Source: Alphaproteobacteria bacterium
Lineage (GTDB): Bacteria; Pseudomonadota; Alphaproteobacteria; JAJUGE01
Direction: 5' to 3'
DNA length: 51,566 bases
Assembly: GCA_029268305.1 (NCBI GenBank)
Contig: JAJUGE010000011.1
Span: 1-51,566 of the forward strand
Position numbers and translations under genes: made by a program. The notes beneath the pieces were generated by a model. It saw only the letters and a list, made by a program, of their open reading frames with translations, made no database searches and had not been told where the DNA came from. This document shows, one piece after another, positions 16,802-25,647 of the stretch. Every line of letters begins with the position of its first letter. Position 1 is the first letter of the stretch.

Positions 16802-19800
16802 TCACTCTGCGGCGGTGCGCAGGGGTGTGGGGCGCAGACGCTTTTCCAGGCCGCGGAGCGCCACATAGAACACGGGCGTGAGGAAGAGACCGAAGGCGGT
16901 GACGCCCAGCATGCCGGAGAACACGGCGACGCCCATGGCGTGGCGCATTTCGGCGCCGGCTCCGGAGGCCAGGACCAGAGGCACGACGCCCATGATGAAG
17001 GCGAACGAGGTCATCAGGATCGGGCGCAGGCGAAGCCGGGCGGCTTCGATGGCGGCGTCGACCGTGCTCGCGCCGCGAGCCTCGATCTCCCGCGCGAATT
17101 CGACGATCAGGATCGCGTTCTTGCAGGCGAGGCCGATGAGCACGAACAGGCCGATCTGCGTGAAGATGTTGTTGTCGCCGCCGCTGAGCCACACGCCGGT
17201 GATGGCGGAGAGCAGGCACATCGGCACGATCAGGATGATCGAGAGCGGCAGCACCAGGCTCTCGTACTGTGCCGCGAGAACGAGGAAGACCAGCAGCACG
17301 CAGATCGGGAAGACGATGATCGCGGTGTTGCCGGCGATCTCCTCCTGATAGGTCAGCTCGGTCCACTCGAAGGACATTCCCGGCGGCAACGTCTCTTCCA
17401 GGATGCGGGTGATCGCCGCCTGGGCCTGGCCGCTCGAATAGCCGGGGGCGGGACCGCCGTTGAGATCGGCGGAGCGGAAGCCGTTGTAGCGGGAGGCGCT
17501 TTCCGGCCCGGTCGTGTCGCTGACCTCGACCACCGCGCCGAGGGGGACCATCTCGCCGGCGAAGTTGCGGGTCTCGAGCCTGAGGATGTCCTCGGGATGC
17601 GCGCGGAACTCCCGGTCGGCCTGGGCGATGATCTGGTAGGTGCGCCCGAACTTGTTGAAGTCGTTCACGTACAAGGAGCCGAGATAGATCTGGAGCGCCG
17701 AGAACACGTCCGCGACCTCCACGCCGAGCTGGCGCGCCTTCGTGCGATCGAGATCGACGAACAGTTGCGGCGCGTCGATCGAGTAGCTGGTGAACACTCC
17801 CGTCAGCTCGGGCGCCTGGCGGGCTTTGCTCACGACTTCCTGCATCACCTGGTCGAGCGCTTCGTAGCCGCGGTCGCGGCGGTCCTCCACCTGGAGCTTG
17901 AAGCCGCCGATGGTTCCGAGCCCCTGCACCGGCGGCGGCGGGAAGATCGCGACGAAGGCGTCCTTGAGGCCCGCGTACCTGGCCTGCAGCCTCTGCGCGA
18001 TCGCGAAGCCGGAGAGTTCGGGCGAGGTGCGTTCCTCGAAGGGCTCGAGCGTGACGAAGACGATGCCGGCGCTGGCACTGTTGATGAAGCCGTTGATCGA
18101 CAGGCCCGGAAACGCGACCGCGCTCTCGACCCCCGGCTCTTCGAGCGCGATATCCGACATCTGCCGGATCACGTCCTCGGTCCGCTCCAGCGTCGCGCCG
18201 TAGGGAAGCTGGGCGAAGCTGACCAGGTACTGCTTGTCCTGAGCCGGAACGAACCCGGGCGGCACCTGCTGGAAGCCGAGATATGCCGCCCCCAGGAGCA
18301 GCGCATAGACGAAGAACGCCGCCCCTTTGCCTCTGATGGTGGTTCCCACCCCGGTCGCATAGGCGGCCGAGCCGCCGCGGAACACGCGGTTGAACCAGCG
18401 GAAGAAGCCGCCGAAGACCCGCTCGATGGCGCGGGTGAACCGGTCCTTCGGCGCGCCGTGCGGCTTCAGAAGGAGGGCGGCGAGGGCGGGGCTCAGCGTC
18501 AGCGAATTGAAGGCGGAGATCACGGTCGAGATCGCGATCGTGAGCGCGAACTGCCGGTAGAACTGTCCGGTCAGACCGGTCACGAAGGCGATCGGCACGA
18601 AGACGGCGCAGAGAACGAGCGTGATGGCGATGATCGGCCCGGTCACCTCGCTCATCGCCTTGATCGCCGCATCCCGCGGGCGAAGGCCGTTCTCGATGTT
18701 CCGCTCGACGTTCTCGACCACGACGATGGCATCGTCGACGACGATACCGACCGCCAGCACCAGGCCGAACAACGACAGCGCGTTGATCGAAAAGCCGAAC
18801 GCGAGCATGACCGCGAACGTGCCGACAATCGAGACCGGCACCGCCAGCAGCGGAATGATCGACGCCCGCCAGGTCTGGAGGAAGACGATCACCACCAGCA
18901 CCACCAGGAACAGCGCCTCGAACAGCGTGTGGATCACCGCCTCGATCGAGCCGCGCACGAAGATCGTCGGATCGTAGACGACCGAATATTCGACGCCTTC
19001 CGGGAAGCTCTCCGACAGCTCGGCCATGGTCGCGCGGACGTTGTCGGAGATCTGGATGGCGTTCGATCCGGGCGCCTGGAAGATCGGGATGGCGACCGCC
19101 TGCCGGTTGTCGAGCAGCGCGCGCAGACCGTAGGTGGCGGCATCCAACTCGACCCGCGCCACGTCCCTGAGGCGGGTGATCGCGCCGCTGGCCTCCCGCT
19201 TGACGATCATCTCCTCGAACTGGTCGGCATCCTCCAGCCGGCCCTGCACGTTTATCGGCAGCTGGAGCTCCACACCTTCGTCGTAGGGCGGGCCGCCGAT
19301 CACCCCGGCCGAGACCTGCTGGTTCTGGCTTCGCACGGCGGCGACCACGTCCTGGGGACTGATGCCGCGTTCGGCCATTCTTCGCGGATCGAGCCAGAGC
19401 CGCATGGCGTAGTCCCCGGAGCCGAACAGCTGCACGCTGCCGACGCCGGGAATCTTCGCCAGCTGGTCCCTGACGTTGAGAACGGCGTAGTTGCGCAGGT
19501 ACAGCATGTCGTACCGGCCCGACGGCGAGGTGAGGTGCACCACCATCGTCAGGTCGGGCGAGCTCTTCTCTGTCACGACGCCGAGATTGCGGGTGACGTC
19601 GGGCAGCCGGGGCAGGGCCTGATTGACCCGGTTCTGGACGAGCTGCTGCGCCAGGTCCGGATCCGTGCCGAGCGCGAACGTGACCGTCAGCGTCAGACGG
19701 CCGTCGGTCGACGCCAGCGACGACAGGTAGAGCATGTTCTCGGTGCCGGCGAGCTGCTCTTCCAGCGGGGAAGCAACCGTTTCCGAGATCACCTTCGGGT

Positions 19801-19963
19801 TCGCGCCGGGAAACTGCGCCCGGACGACCACCGTCGGCGGCACGACCTCCGGATACTCGGAGATCGGCAGCTGGAACAGCGAGAGCAGCCCGACGAGGAC
19901 GATGGCCACCGAGATCACCCCGGCAAAGATCGGGCGATCGATGAAGAATCGCGAGAAGTTCAT
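16802..19963 (-). CDS. RND multidrug efflux permease (HAE1/MexF-like)
   Basis: A 1053-residue inner-membrane pump of the hydrophobe/amphiphile efflux family. It starts MNFSRFFIDRPIFAGVISVA and has the duplicated RND layout: two large periplasmic loops and twelve membrane helices. Proton-relay acids are seen in GLVLAVGIVVDDAIVVVEN. GGDNNIFTQIGLFVLIGLA marks the second half. It exchanges protons for drugs or lipophilic metabolites. It lies 24 bases after the adaptor gene. No outer-membrane factor follows, so an OprM/TolC partner must be encoded elsewhere. The sequence looks closest to the MexF branch. Confidence 0.95.
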   Translation of the reverse strand: MNFSRFFIDRPIFAGVISVAIVLVGLLSLFQLPISEYPEVVPPTVVVRAQFPGANPKVISETVASPLEEQLAGTENMLYLSSLASTDGRLTLTVTFALGTDPDLAQQLVQNRVNQALPRLPDVTRNLGVVTEKSSPDLTMVVHLTSPSGRYDMLYLRNYAVLNVRDQLAKIPGVGSVQLFGSGDYAMRLWLDPRRMAERGISPQDVVAAVRSQNQQVSAGVIGGPPYDEGVELQLPINVQGRLEDADQFEEMIVKREASGAITRLRDVARVELDAATYGLRALLDNRQAVAIPIFQAPGSNAIQISDNVRATMAELSESFPEGVEYSVVYDPTIFVRGSIEAVIHTLFEALFLVVLVVIVFLQTWRASIIPLLAVPVSIVGTFAVMLAFGFSINALSLFGLVLAVGIVVDDAIVVVENVERNIENGLRPRDAAIKAMSEVTGPIIAITLVLCAVFVPIAFVTGLTGQFYRQFALTIAISTVISAFNSLTLSPALAALLLKPHGAPKDRFTRAIERVFGGFFRWFNRVFRGGSAAYATGVGTTIRGKGAAFFVYALLLGAAYLGFQQVPPGFVPAQDKQYLVSFAQLPYGATLERTEDVIRQMSDIALEEPGVESAVAFPGLSINGFINSASAGIVFVTLEPFEERTSPELSGFAIAQRLQARYAGLKDAFVAIFPPPPVQGLGTIGGFKLQVEDRRDRGYEALDQVMQEVVSKARQAPELTGVFTSYSIDAPQLFVDLDRTKARQLGVEVADVFSALQIYLGSLYVNDFNKFGRTYQIIAQADREFRAHPEDILRLETRNFAGEMVPLGAVVEVSDTTGPESASRYNGFRSADLNGGPAPGYSSGQAQAAITRILEETLPPGMSFEWTELTYQEEIAGNTAIIVFPICVLLVFLVLAAQYESLVLPLSIILIVPMCLLSAITGVWLSGGDNNIFTQIGLFVLIGLACKNAILIVEFAREIEARGASTVDAAIEAARLRLRPILMTSFAFIMGVVPLVLASGAGAEMRHAMGVAVFSGMLGVTAFGLFLTPVFYVALRGLEKRLRPTPLRTAAE

Positions 19964-19987
19964 GGATCGGGTCCGCTGGTGGTGCCG

Positions 19988-21217
19988 CTACTCGGGCGAT
20001 GCCGAACTCTGGGCAGGAGGCGACGAGGCGGCCAGCTGTGGATTGTCGTCCCGCGGCGCGATCTCGGTTGTCGCGACCTGCGTCCCCGGACGAACATGCT
20101 GCAGGCCGTCGACGACGACGCGGTCTCCGGGTTCGACCCCGGACAGGACGATGCGTCCGGCGTCCGGCACCTGCCGGCCCAGCCGCACCTCCCGATAGGC
20201 GACCTGGTCGGACGCATCGACGACATAGACGAACTTCTTGCCCTGGTCGGTGCCGATGGCGCGCTCAGGAACGATCAGGGCTTGCTGGGGGACAGCATCG
20301 GCGAGCCGGACGGTGACGAACATGCCCGGCAGCAGCCGACCATCGGCATTCTCGAACTTGGCACGGGCGCGGATCGTGCCGCTGCCGACATCGATCCGAT
20401 TGTCGAACGCGTGAATGTGACCGCGATACGTCGCCTGGCGGTCCCGGAGCGACAGCTCCACCGGGATCATGCGTTCGGCCGCGTTGCCGGCGGCGTGGCT
20501 GCGAATGCTGCGGAGGTAGGTCTGCTCGTCGACCTCGAAGTCGGCGTACACCTCGGCGTTGGAGACGATCGTGGTCAGGAGCGGGGCGCCGGGCCCCGGC
20601 TGCACGAGATTGCCGAGCGTGATCTCGACACGACCGACCCGGCCGGAGATCGGGGCCTTGACATAGGCGTGGTCGAGATCGATGCGCGCCTGGCGCAGCT
20701 CGGCCTCCGCCGTTCGCCGTGCCGCCTTCGCGACCTGCAGGGCATTCTGCCGCTCGTCGTAGAAGCGCCTGGCGACGATCCGCCTCTGCAGGAGCGTTGC
20801 GGCACGTTCGAAGTCGGTGGTGGCGAACGCGAGATCCGCCTTCGCGGAATTCAGGGCCGCCTCCGCGCGCGCGACCGCCGCCTCGTAGGGCGTCGGGTCG
20901 ATGACGAAGAGAACCTCGCCGGCTTCGACCGCCTGGCCATCCTCTATCCGTACGTCGGTGATGCGGCCGCCGACTTCGGGGCGAACGTCCACCGACTGCA
21001 CGGGGTGCAGCCGACCGGAGAACTCGGACCAGGCGCGAATGGTCCGTGAGTGCACGGTCTCCACGCCAACCTCGGCGGGAGCAGCGGGGGCGGCCGACGC
21101 GGCGGCCTCTCCACTCGAAATCCAGGGCTGCGTGACATAGACGCCGCTCCCGGCGGCGGCTACGATCCCGCCGATCACCAGCGTGTACCGGGCGAAGCGC
21201 TTGGAAAGCAGGGACAT
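19988..21217 (-). CDS. RND efflux periplasmic adaptor (MexE-like membrane fusion protein)
   Basis: A 409-residue adaptor. An N-terminal membrane anchor or signal (residues 12-30) precedes a lipoyl half-domain (GRITDVRIEDGQAVEAGEVL), an alpha-helical hairpin (about 100-170), the second lipoyl half (APISGRVGRVEITLGNLV) and beta-barrel domains. It bridges the permease to an outer-membrane channel. The ATG at 21217 has GGAGG five bases upstream and is preferred over ATG 21229. It forms an operon with the permease and is divergent to an HxlR regulator. Confidence 0.93.
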   Translation of the reverse strand: MSLLSKRFARYTLVIGGIVAAAGSGVYVTQPWISSGEAAASAAPAAPAEVGVETVHSRTIRAWSEFSGRLHPVQSVDVRPEVGGRITDVRIEDGQAVEAGEVLFVIDPTPYEAAVARAEAALNSAKADLAFATTDFERAATLLQRRIVARRFYDERQNALQVAKAARRTAEAELRQARIDLDHAYVKAPISGRVGRVEITLGNLVQPGPGAPLLTTIVSNAEVYADFEVDEQTYLRSIRSHAAGNAAERMIPVELSLRDRQATYRGHIHAFDNRIDVGSGTIRARAKFENADGRLLPGMFVTVRLADAVPQQALIVPERAIGTDQGKKFVYVVDASDQVAYREVRLGRQVPDAGRIVLSGVEPGDRVVVDGLQHVRPGTQVATTEIAPRDDNPQLAASSPPAQSSASPE

Positions 21218-21302
21218 ATTATCCTCCATGGCTCCGACCTTCGCCGGGAGCTCACAACGCGCTGGATTTTTGGCCTTGCTTTCCAATCATCAAGTACATA
21301 CC

Positions 21303-21320
21303 TTTTTGTAAGTGCAAAAA
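21303..21320. promoter_or_regulatory. Inverted repeat between efflux operon and hxlR-like gene
   Basis: TTTTTG and CAAAAA are separated by six bases (TAAGTG), in an AT-rich patch 13 bases before the HxlR start and overlapping its Shine-Dalgarno region. HxlR regulators bind such palindromes between divergent genes, so this is a candidate operator; homopolymer arms make chance occurrence possible. Confidence 0.4.
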
Positions 21321-21332
21321 AAGGAGGTGGGT

Positions 21333-21710
21333 ATGACCGAGGCCGGAGCGTGCAAGGAGTACAGCTGCGGGCTCGAAGCAGCGCTCGACGTCATCGGCGG
21401 AAAGTGGAAGGTGCTGATCCTCTGGGCACTGGGATCGGGAGCCTTGCGGTTCGGCGAGTTGCGTCGCCAGATCCCGGGGATCAGCGAGAAGATGCTCATC
21501 CAGAGCCTGAAGGAGTTGGAGGCGGACGACATCGTCGTACGGAACGACTACAAGGTCGTGCCGCCGCGCGTGGACTACGCGATGACGCCTTTCGGGCATT
21601 CGCTTTGTGAGGCTCTGGCGCCTCTTTGCGCCTGGGGGCAGCAGCATGTCGAACGGATTGCTGCCTGCAAGTCCCGAAGCGAGGCTGCACGGCAGGCGTT
21701 GACGGCCTGA
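21333..21710 (+). CDS. HxlR-family transcriptional regulator
   Basis: A 125-residue winged-helix regulator with the family signature LDVIGGKWKVLILWAL, LRFGELRRQIPGISEKML and the late segment DYAMTPFG. HxlR members sense redox-active or aldehyde-type compounds, often through cysteines near the N terminus; here Cys residues occur in GACKEYSCGLE. The start at 21333 has AGGAGG upstream. Being divergent from the RND adaptor, it most likely controls that pump. Confidence 0.9.
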   Translation: MTEAGACKEYSCGLEAALDVIGGKWKVLILWALGSGALRFGELRRQIPGISEKMLIQSLKELEADDIVVRNDYKVVPPRVDYAMTPFGHSLCEALAPLCAWGQQHVERIAACKSRSEAARQALTA

Positions 21711-21928
21711 AGGCTCCTATCGTCCGCCGGAGGTACAGAATAGACCCTGCGGTTCTGCGGGCGGTTGCCCGACGGCCGCAGCGAGGCCCGCCTGACCGGA
21801 AAGCCGGTTGGCCGAGGCCATGCGCGCTGGCTTGGGCCGCCGTCGGCGAGTAGTATCGAACTCGGATGCTGCGGATTCCGATCCCGGGGTGAGCCCGCCG
21901 CGCGAAAGTCCAGGGGAGGATGGCGCGC

Positions 21929-22135
21929 ATGAGCTGGAATCCGGCGTTCGAACCAGGCTGCCCCGACGAAGTGGGTATCAGGCGAACCCTCGTTATCCCA
22001 CGGTCCCACAATCTCGGCGGGTCGAGGTGCGGCGGGCGCCGCCGCCGCCGAAACGGCAGATGGCAAAGCTGGGGCAGGGGACGCTGCGATCTGCTGCTCG
22101 GCGACCGCGACGAATTCATCCCGCTTCCGGGATGA
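21929..22135 (+). pseudogene. Internally deleted pirin-family remnant
   Basis: The frame begins MSWNPAFEPGCPDEVG and continues RTLVIPRSHNLGG, which is how many pirin-like proteins start. The next expected segment, VEVRRAPPPPKRQM, is found in the neighbouring frame (compare FEVRRALPxxxRQMVGP). Back in the first frame the sequence ends GDRDEFIPLPG and a stop, the typical pirin C terminus (xDEFIPLPE). About 200 central residues, including the metal-binding cupin core, are missing. One frameshift plus a large internal deletion mark true decay. The remaining DNA of 21711-22213 holds nothing I recognise. Confidence 0.65.
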
Positions 22136-22213
22136 CGTCCGCCTTACATCCGGGCGCAGGACGATGGTCGCAGCCCGCTTACGTGCCGGCCGGACCGCAC
22201 GGGAGGAAATGCA

Positions 22214-23470
22214 ATGAGGGACGCCGATTGGCCGCAGCTCGATTATCTGAGCTGGCGCGAGACCTGTTCGGCCCTGCATCTCTATCTGCAGATAGCCGGT
22301 AAGTACAGGTTGGCCCATACGCCGTGGATCAACCATTCGTGGGCCGCGACCTTCTATGTGACACCAGTCGGGCTGACCTCGTCGCTGATCCCCGACGGCT
22401 CCGGCATCGAGATCCTGTTCGACCTTCGAGATCACAAGGTCGTCGGCAGGTGCGGCGACGGCGGTGAGGCATCGTTTCCACTCACGGCGACCACGGTTGC
22501 CGCGTTTCATGCGGATTTCATCCGGCTGGTCTCGGAGCTCGGCGGCGCGCCAATCTTCAACGGGCGGCCGAACGAAGTCGCCGACCCGGTGCCGTTCTCG
22601 GAAGACCATCGCGACCGTCCTTACGACGGTGACGCCGTACGACGCTTTCATCGCACCCTGATCACGCTCGACAGCGTGTTCAAACGCTTCCGAACGTCCT
22701 TCGTGGGTAAATCCAGCCCCGTTCACCTGTTCTGGGGGAGCTTCGATCTCGCAGTCACCCGATTTTCGGGGCGGCGTGCGCCTCTTCATGCGGGCGGCAT
22801 ACCCACGCTGCCGAACGACGTCGCGCAGGAAGCGTATGACCGCGAGGTTTCCTCGGCCGGCTTCTGGCCGGGCGGCGGGGGTCTCGATTACCCCGCTTTC
22901 TACGCTTACGCGTATCCGGCGCCCAATGGCTTTCGCAACGCACCGGTACGGCCCGACGCCGCCTTCTGGCACGAGGGTCTGTCGGAATTCATCCTGCCGT
23001 ATGATGCCGTGCGATCCGCAGAAGATCCCGAGGAGGCGCTTCTCGCATTCCTTGTCTCGACCTACGAGGCCGCGGCCGATCTCGGCGGCTGGGACCGCGA
23101 GCTCCTGGAGTGCATACCGGGAAAGCCGCTTCAGGTGCGGCCGCCAGATCCCGAGCGGCAGAGCCCGGCGACTTCCCCGGCCGATGGAGCAGTACAGCGG
23201 GAGGACGGCGTCTCGAAGGGACGCTACCGGCTGGTCGTCGACGGTATCGAAGCGGAGATGACCTACAGCCGGGCGGGCGAGGGACTGATAATCATCGACC
23301 ACACGGAAGTCCCCTCGGTTCTCCGCGGCCGCAAGATCGGGGAACGCCTGGTGCGCCAGGCAGTCGATGACGCCCGTCGCGATGGGGTTGCCATCATTCC
23401 CTTGTGCCCGTTCGCCAAAGCGCAGATCGATCGGCATCCCGAATGGCAGGACGTCGTGCACGGGTCTTGA
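22214..23470 (+). CDS. DUF5996 protein fused to a GNAT (Acetyltransf_CG-like) domain
   Basis: A 418-residue cytoplasmic protein. Residues 1-305 match DUF5996 in style (WPQLDYLSWRETCSALHLYL, then HTPWINHSWAATFYVTPVGL, later GGGGLDYPAFYAYAYP and AFWHEGLSEFILPY); function unknown. After a polar linker, residues 337-418 are a short acetyltransferase of the YidJ/Acetyltransf_CG kind (TEVPSVLRGRKIGERLV, IIPLCPFAKAQIDRHPEW). The small domain is usually a stand-alone protein of about 90-100 residues, so this is a fusion. The ATG follows GGAGG. The flanking DNA 23471-23700 holds no recognised gene. Confidence 0.75.
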   Translation: MRDADWPQLDYLSWRETCSALHLYLQIAGKYRLAHTPWINHSWAATFYVTPVGLTSSLIPDGSGIEILFDLRDHKVVGRCGDGGEASFPLTATTVAAFHADFIRLVSELGGAPIFNGRPNEVADPVPFSEDHRDRPYDGDAVRRFHRTLITLDSVFKRFRTSFVGKSSPVHLFWGSFDLAVTRFSGRRAPLHAGGIPTLPNDVAQEAYDREVSSAGFWPGGGGLDYPAFYAYAYPAPNGFRNAPVRPDAAFWHEGLSEFILPYDAVRSAEDPEEALLAFLVSTYEAAADLGGWDRELLECIPGKPLQVRPPDPERQSPATSPADGAVQREDGVSKGRYRLVVDGIEAEMTYSRAGEGLIIIDHTEVPSVLRGRKIGERLVRQAVDDARRDGVAIIPLCPFAKAQIDRHPEWQDVVHGS

Positions 23471-23700
23471 TTGCTGCCGGTCGGCGGCTGGATCCAGCGA
23501 CGGTGCAGGCGGTGCTCACGAAGGCGGGACGACCGAACCGCCTGTCCAATCCTGGGCTCCGAACCCTTCTTGGTTGCCGAACCCGCGACCAACCGTCAAC
23601 GGCCAGGATCGGCAATATTTTTCCGGAGAAGCAACCGCGGGGCGCAGACGGCGTTTTCAGCCCGCGCGGCCTGTAACGCCGCATTCTCCTGGAGGGTAGG

Positions 23701-25492
23701 GTGTCATACGACAAGCAGCCGGGCATGGGCGCCCTGGTCCACGATGGCGGCGTGGCTTTTCGGGTCTGGGCGCCGAATGCCGACGCGGTTCATGTGGTCG
23801 GCGATTTCAACGACTGGACGGACGAGGCGAGTCCCCTGGAGCACGAGGAGGGCGGCTACTGGTATGGCGACGTAGCCGAAGCGAAACCCGGCCAGGGCTA
23901 CAAGTTCGCGCTGACGCGCGAGGGCGAAACGCACCACCGGATCGACCCCTATGCCCGGGCCGTGACGAATTCCGTCGGACACGGCATCATCGAGGCGCCG
24001 GTGCACGAGGCGCATGAATTCCAGCTCGCGCGGTGGAACCGTCTGGTCATCTACGAGATGCACATCGGCACCTTCCATCGCTCGGATGAAGGTGAGGTCG
24101 GAACGTTCGAAGATGCGATCGAACGCCTCGACCATCTGCGCAGGCTGGGCGTCAACGCCGTGCAGCTAATGCCGGCGATGGAGTTCGCCGGAGACCTGTC
24201 ATGGGGTTACAACCCCGCTCACATCTTCGCGATCGAATCGAGCTACGGCGGACCGGAGGGCTTCCGCAAGTTCGTGCGCGCCGCCCATGAGGCGGGGATC
24301 GCCGTAATCCTGGACGTCGTCTACAACCACTTCGGACCTTCCGACCTCGACCTCTGGCGGTTCGACGGCTGGGGCGAAGAGGGCAAGGGCGGGATCTACT
24401 TCTACAACGACTGGCGATCCGACACGCCCTGGGGCGACACGCGTCCTGACTACGGTCGACCCCGAGGTGCGCCAATTCATACGCGACAACGCGCTCTATT
24501 GGCTCGACGAGTACGGGATCGATGGATTGCGCTTCGACATGACCCTCTACATGCGGACGGTCAAAGGTGACGAGGGCGACGAGGGTGATGCGCTCGAGGA
24601 TGGCTGGAGCCTGATGCGCTGGATCAACGAGGAGATTGCGGATCGATTTCCCGGTCGCATCACCATCGCCGAGGATCTGCGCAGCAAGGAGGCGATCACC
24701 GAGCGCGCCGAGGATGGCGGTGCCGGTTTCGGCGCGCAGTGGGATGCTGAATTCGTGCACCCGATCCGTGAGGTGTTGATAGAGCCGGACGATGGACAAC
24801 GGGACATGCAAGTCGTGGCGCGCGCTCTCCTGCACAGCTACAACGACGACCCGTTCCGGCGTGTCGTCTACACCGAGAGTCACGATGAGGTCGCCAACGG
24901 CAAGGCGCGAGTGGTTCACGAGATCGTGCCTGACGATCCGACGCATTGGGCGGCGCAGAAGCGTTCGACACTCGGCGCCGCGCTGATGCTCACGGCGCCC
25001 GGCATTCCGATGCTGTTCCAGGGACAGGAGTTCCTGCAGGGTGAATGGTTCCAGGACACCGTGCCGCTCGATTGGGACCTTTCCGAGGAATATCGCGGCA
25101 TCGTTCGCCTCTACCGCGATTTGATCCGCCTGCGTCTCGACGCACAGGGCGTCACCGCCGGTCTCACCGGCAGGAACATCGTGGTGACTCGTATTGACGA
25201 CGAACAGAAGCTGATCGCCTTCCGCCGGTGGCAGGATGGCGGGGCCGGGGACGATGTCATGGTGATCGCCAATTTCGCCCACGAACCGCGCGAGGGCTAT
25301 CGCGTCGGCCTCCCTGAGCAGGGCCTCTGGAAGCTTCGCCTCAACACCGACTGGAAGGGCTACAGCGACGGTTTCGGCGATTTTGCGAGCCACGACGTCG
25401 AGGCGGCGGACGAGCAGATGGACGGCCTGGCGGCCTCAGGGGCCGTCAGCATCGGCGCGTACAGCGTATTGATCTTTTCGATGGATCGCTGA
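23701..25492 (+). CDS. GH13 glycoside hydrolase, GlgB/trehalohydrolase-like, frameshifted
   Basis: About 596 residues after joining two frames. An N-terminal CBM48-type domain (FRVWAPNADAVHVVGDFNDW) is followed by a GH13 barrel with region I DVVYNHFG, region II LRFDMTL (nucleophile Asp), region III ITIAEDLR (acid Glu) and region IV ESHDE. These suit 1,4-alpha-glucan branching enzyme or malto-oligosyltrehalose trehalohydrolase-type proteins. The frame breaks at the CCCC run 24460-24463; removing one C joins DTRPDYGRP to EVRQFIRDNALYWLDEYG. All catalytic residues remain, so a sequencing error is the simplest reading. The start used is GTG 23701 with GGAGGGTAG upstream. Confidence 0.85.
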
Positions 25493-25647
25493 CGGCGGTC
25501 GCAGGAGTGCTTCGAGTGTGCGCCGGTAGCCCGTTGCCGCTTATGCGCCAGCGCGCTTCGCCGATTGTCTGATCATGAATCTTTGGCAACAATCTCCGGA
25601 GGCTATGAGTCCTGATCCAGGGTTGACGACGAGGGGGGCGCGGGCGT

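Noticed and set aside
16781-21049. Open frame of 1422 codons on the plus strand opposite the RND permease and adaptor
   Set aside because: It is antisense to two well-supported genes and its translation is low-complexity, rich in Asp, Arg, Glu and His, as expected from the complement of high-GC codons.
21575-23461. Open frame of 628 codons on the minus strand covering the pirin remnant and the DUF5996 gene
   Set aside because: No recognisable domain; the plus-strand DUF5996 product is well conserved and has a good ribosome site.
23471-23700. Possible open frames before the GH13 gene
   Set aside because: No domain or conserved segment could be recognised; treated as intergenic leader.
25562-25593. 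Inverted repeat GATTGT/ACAATC upstream of the PDC-type kinase
   Set aside because: Six-base arms 20 bases apart are expected by chance in this length of DNA; there is no second copy and no clear promoter.
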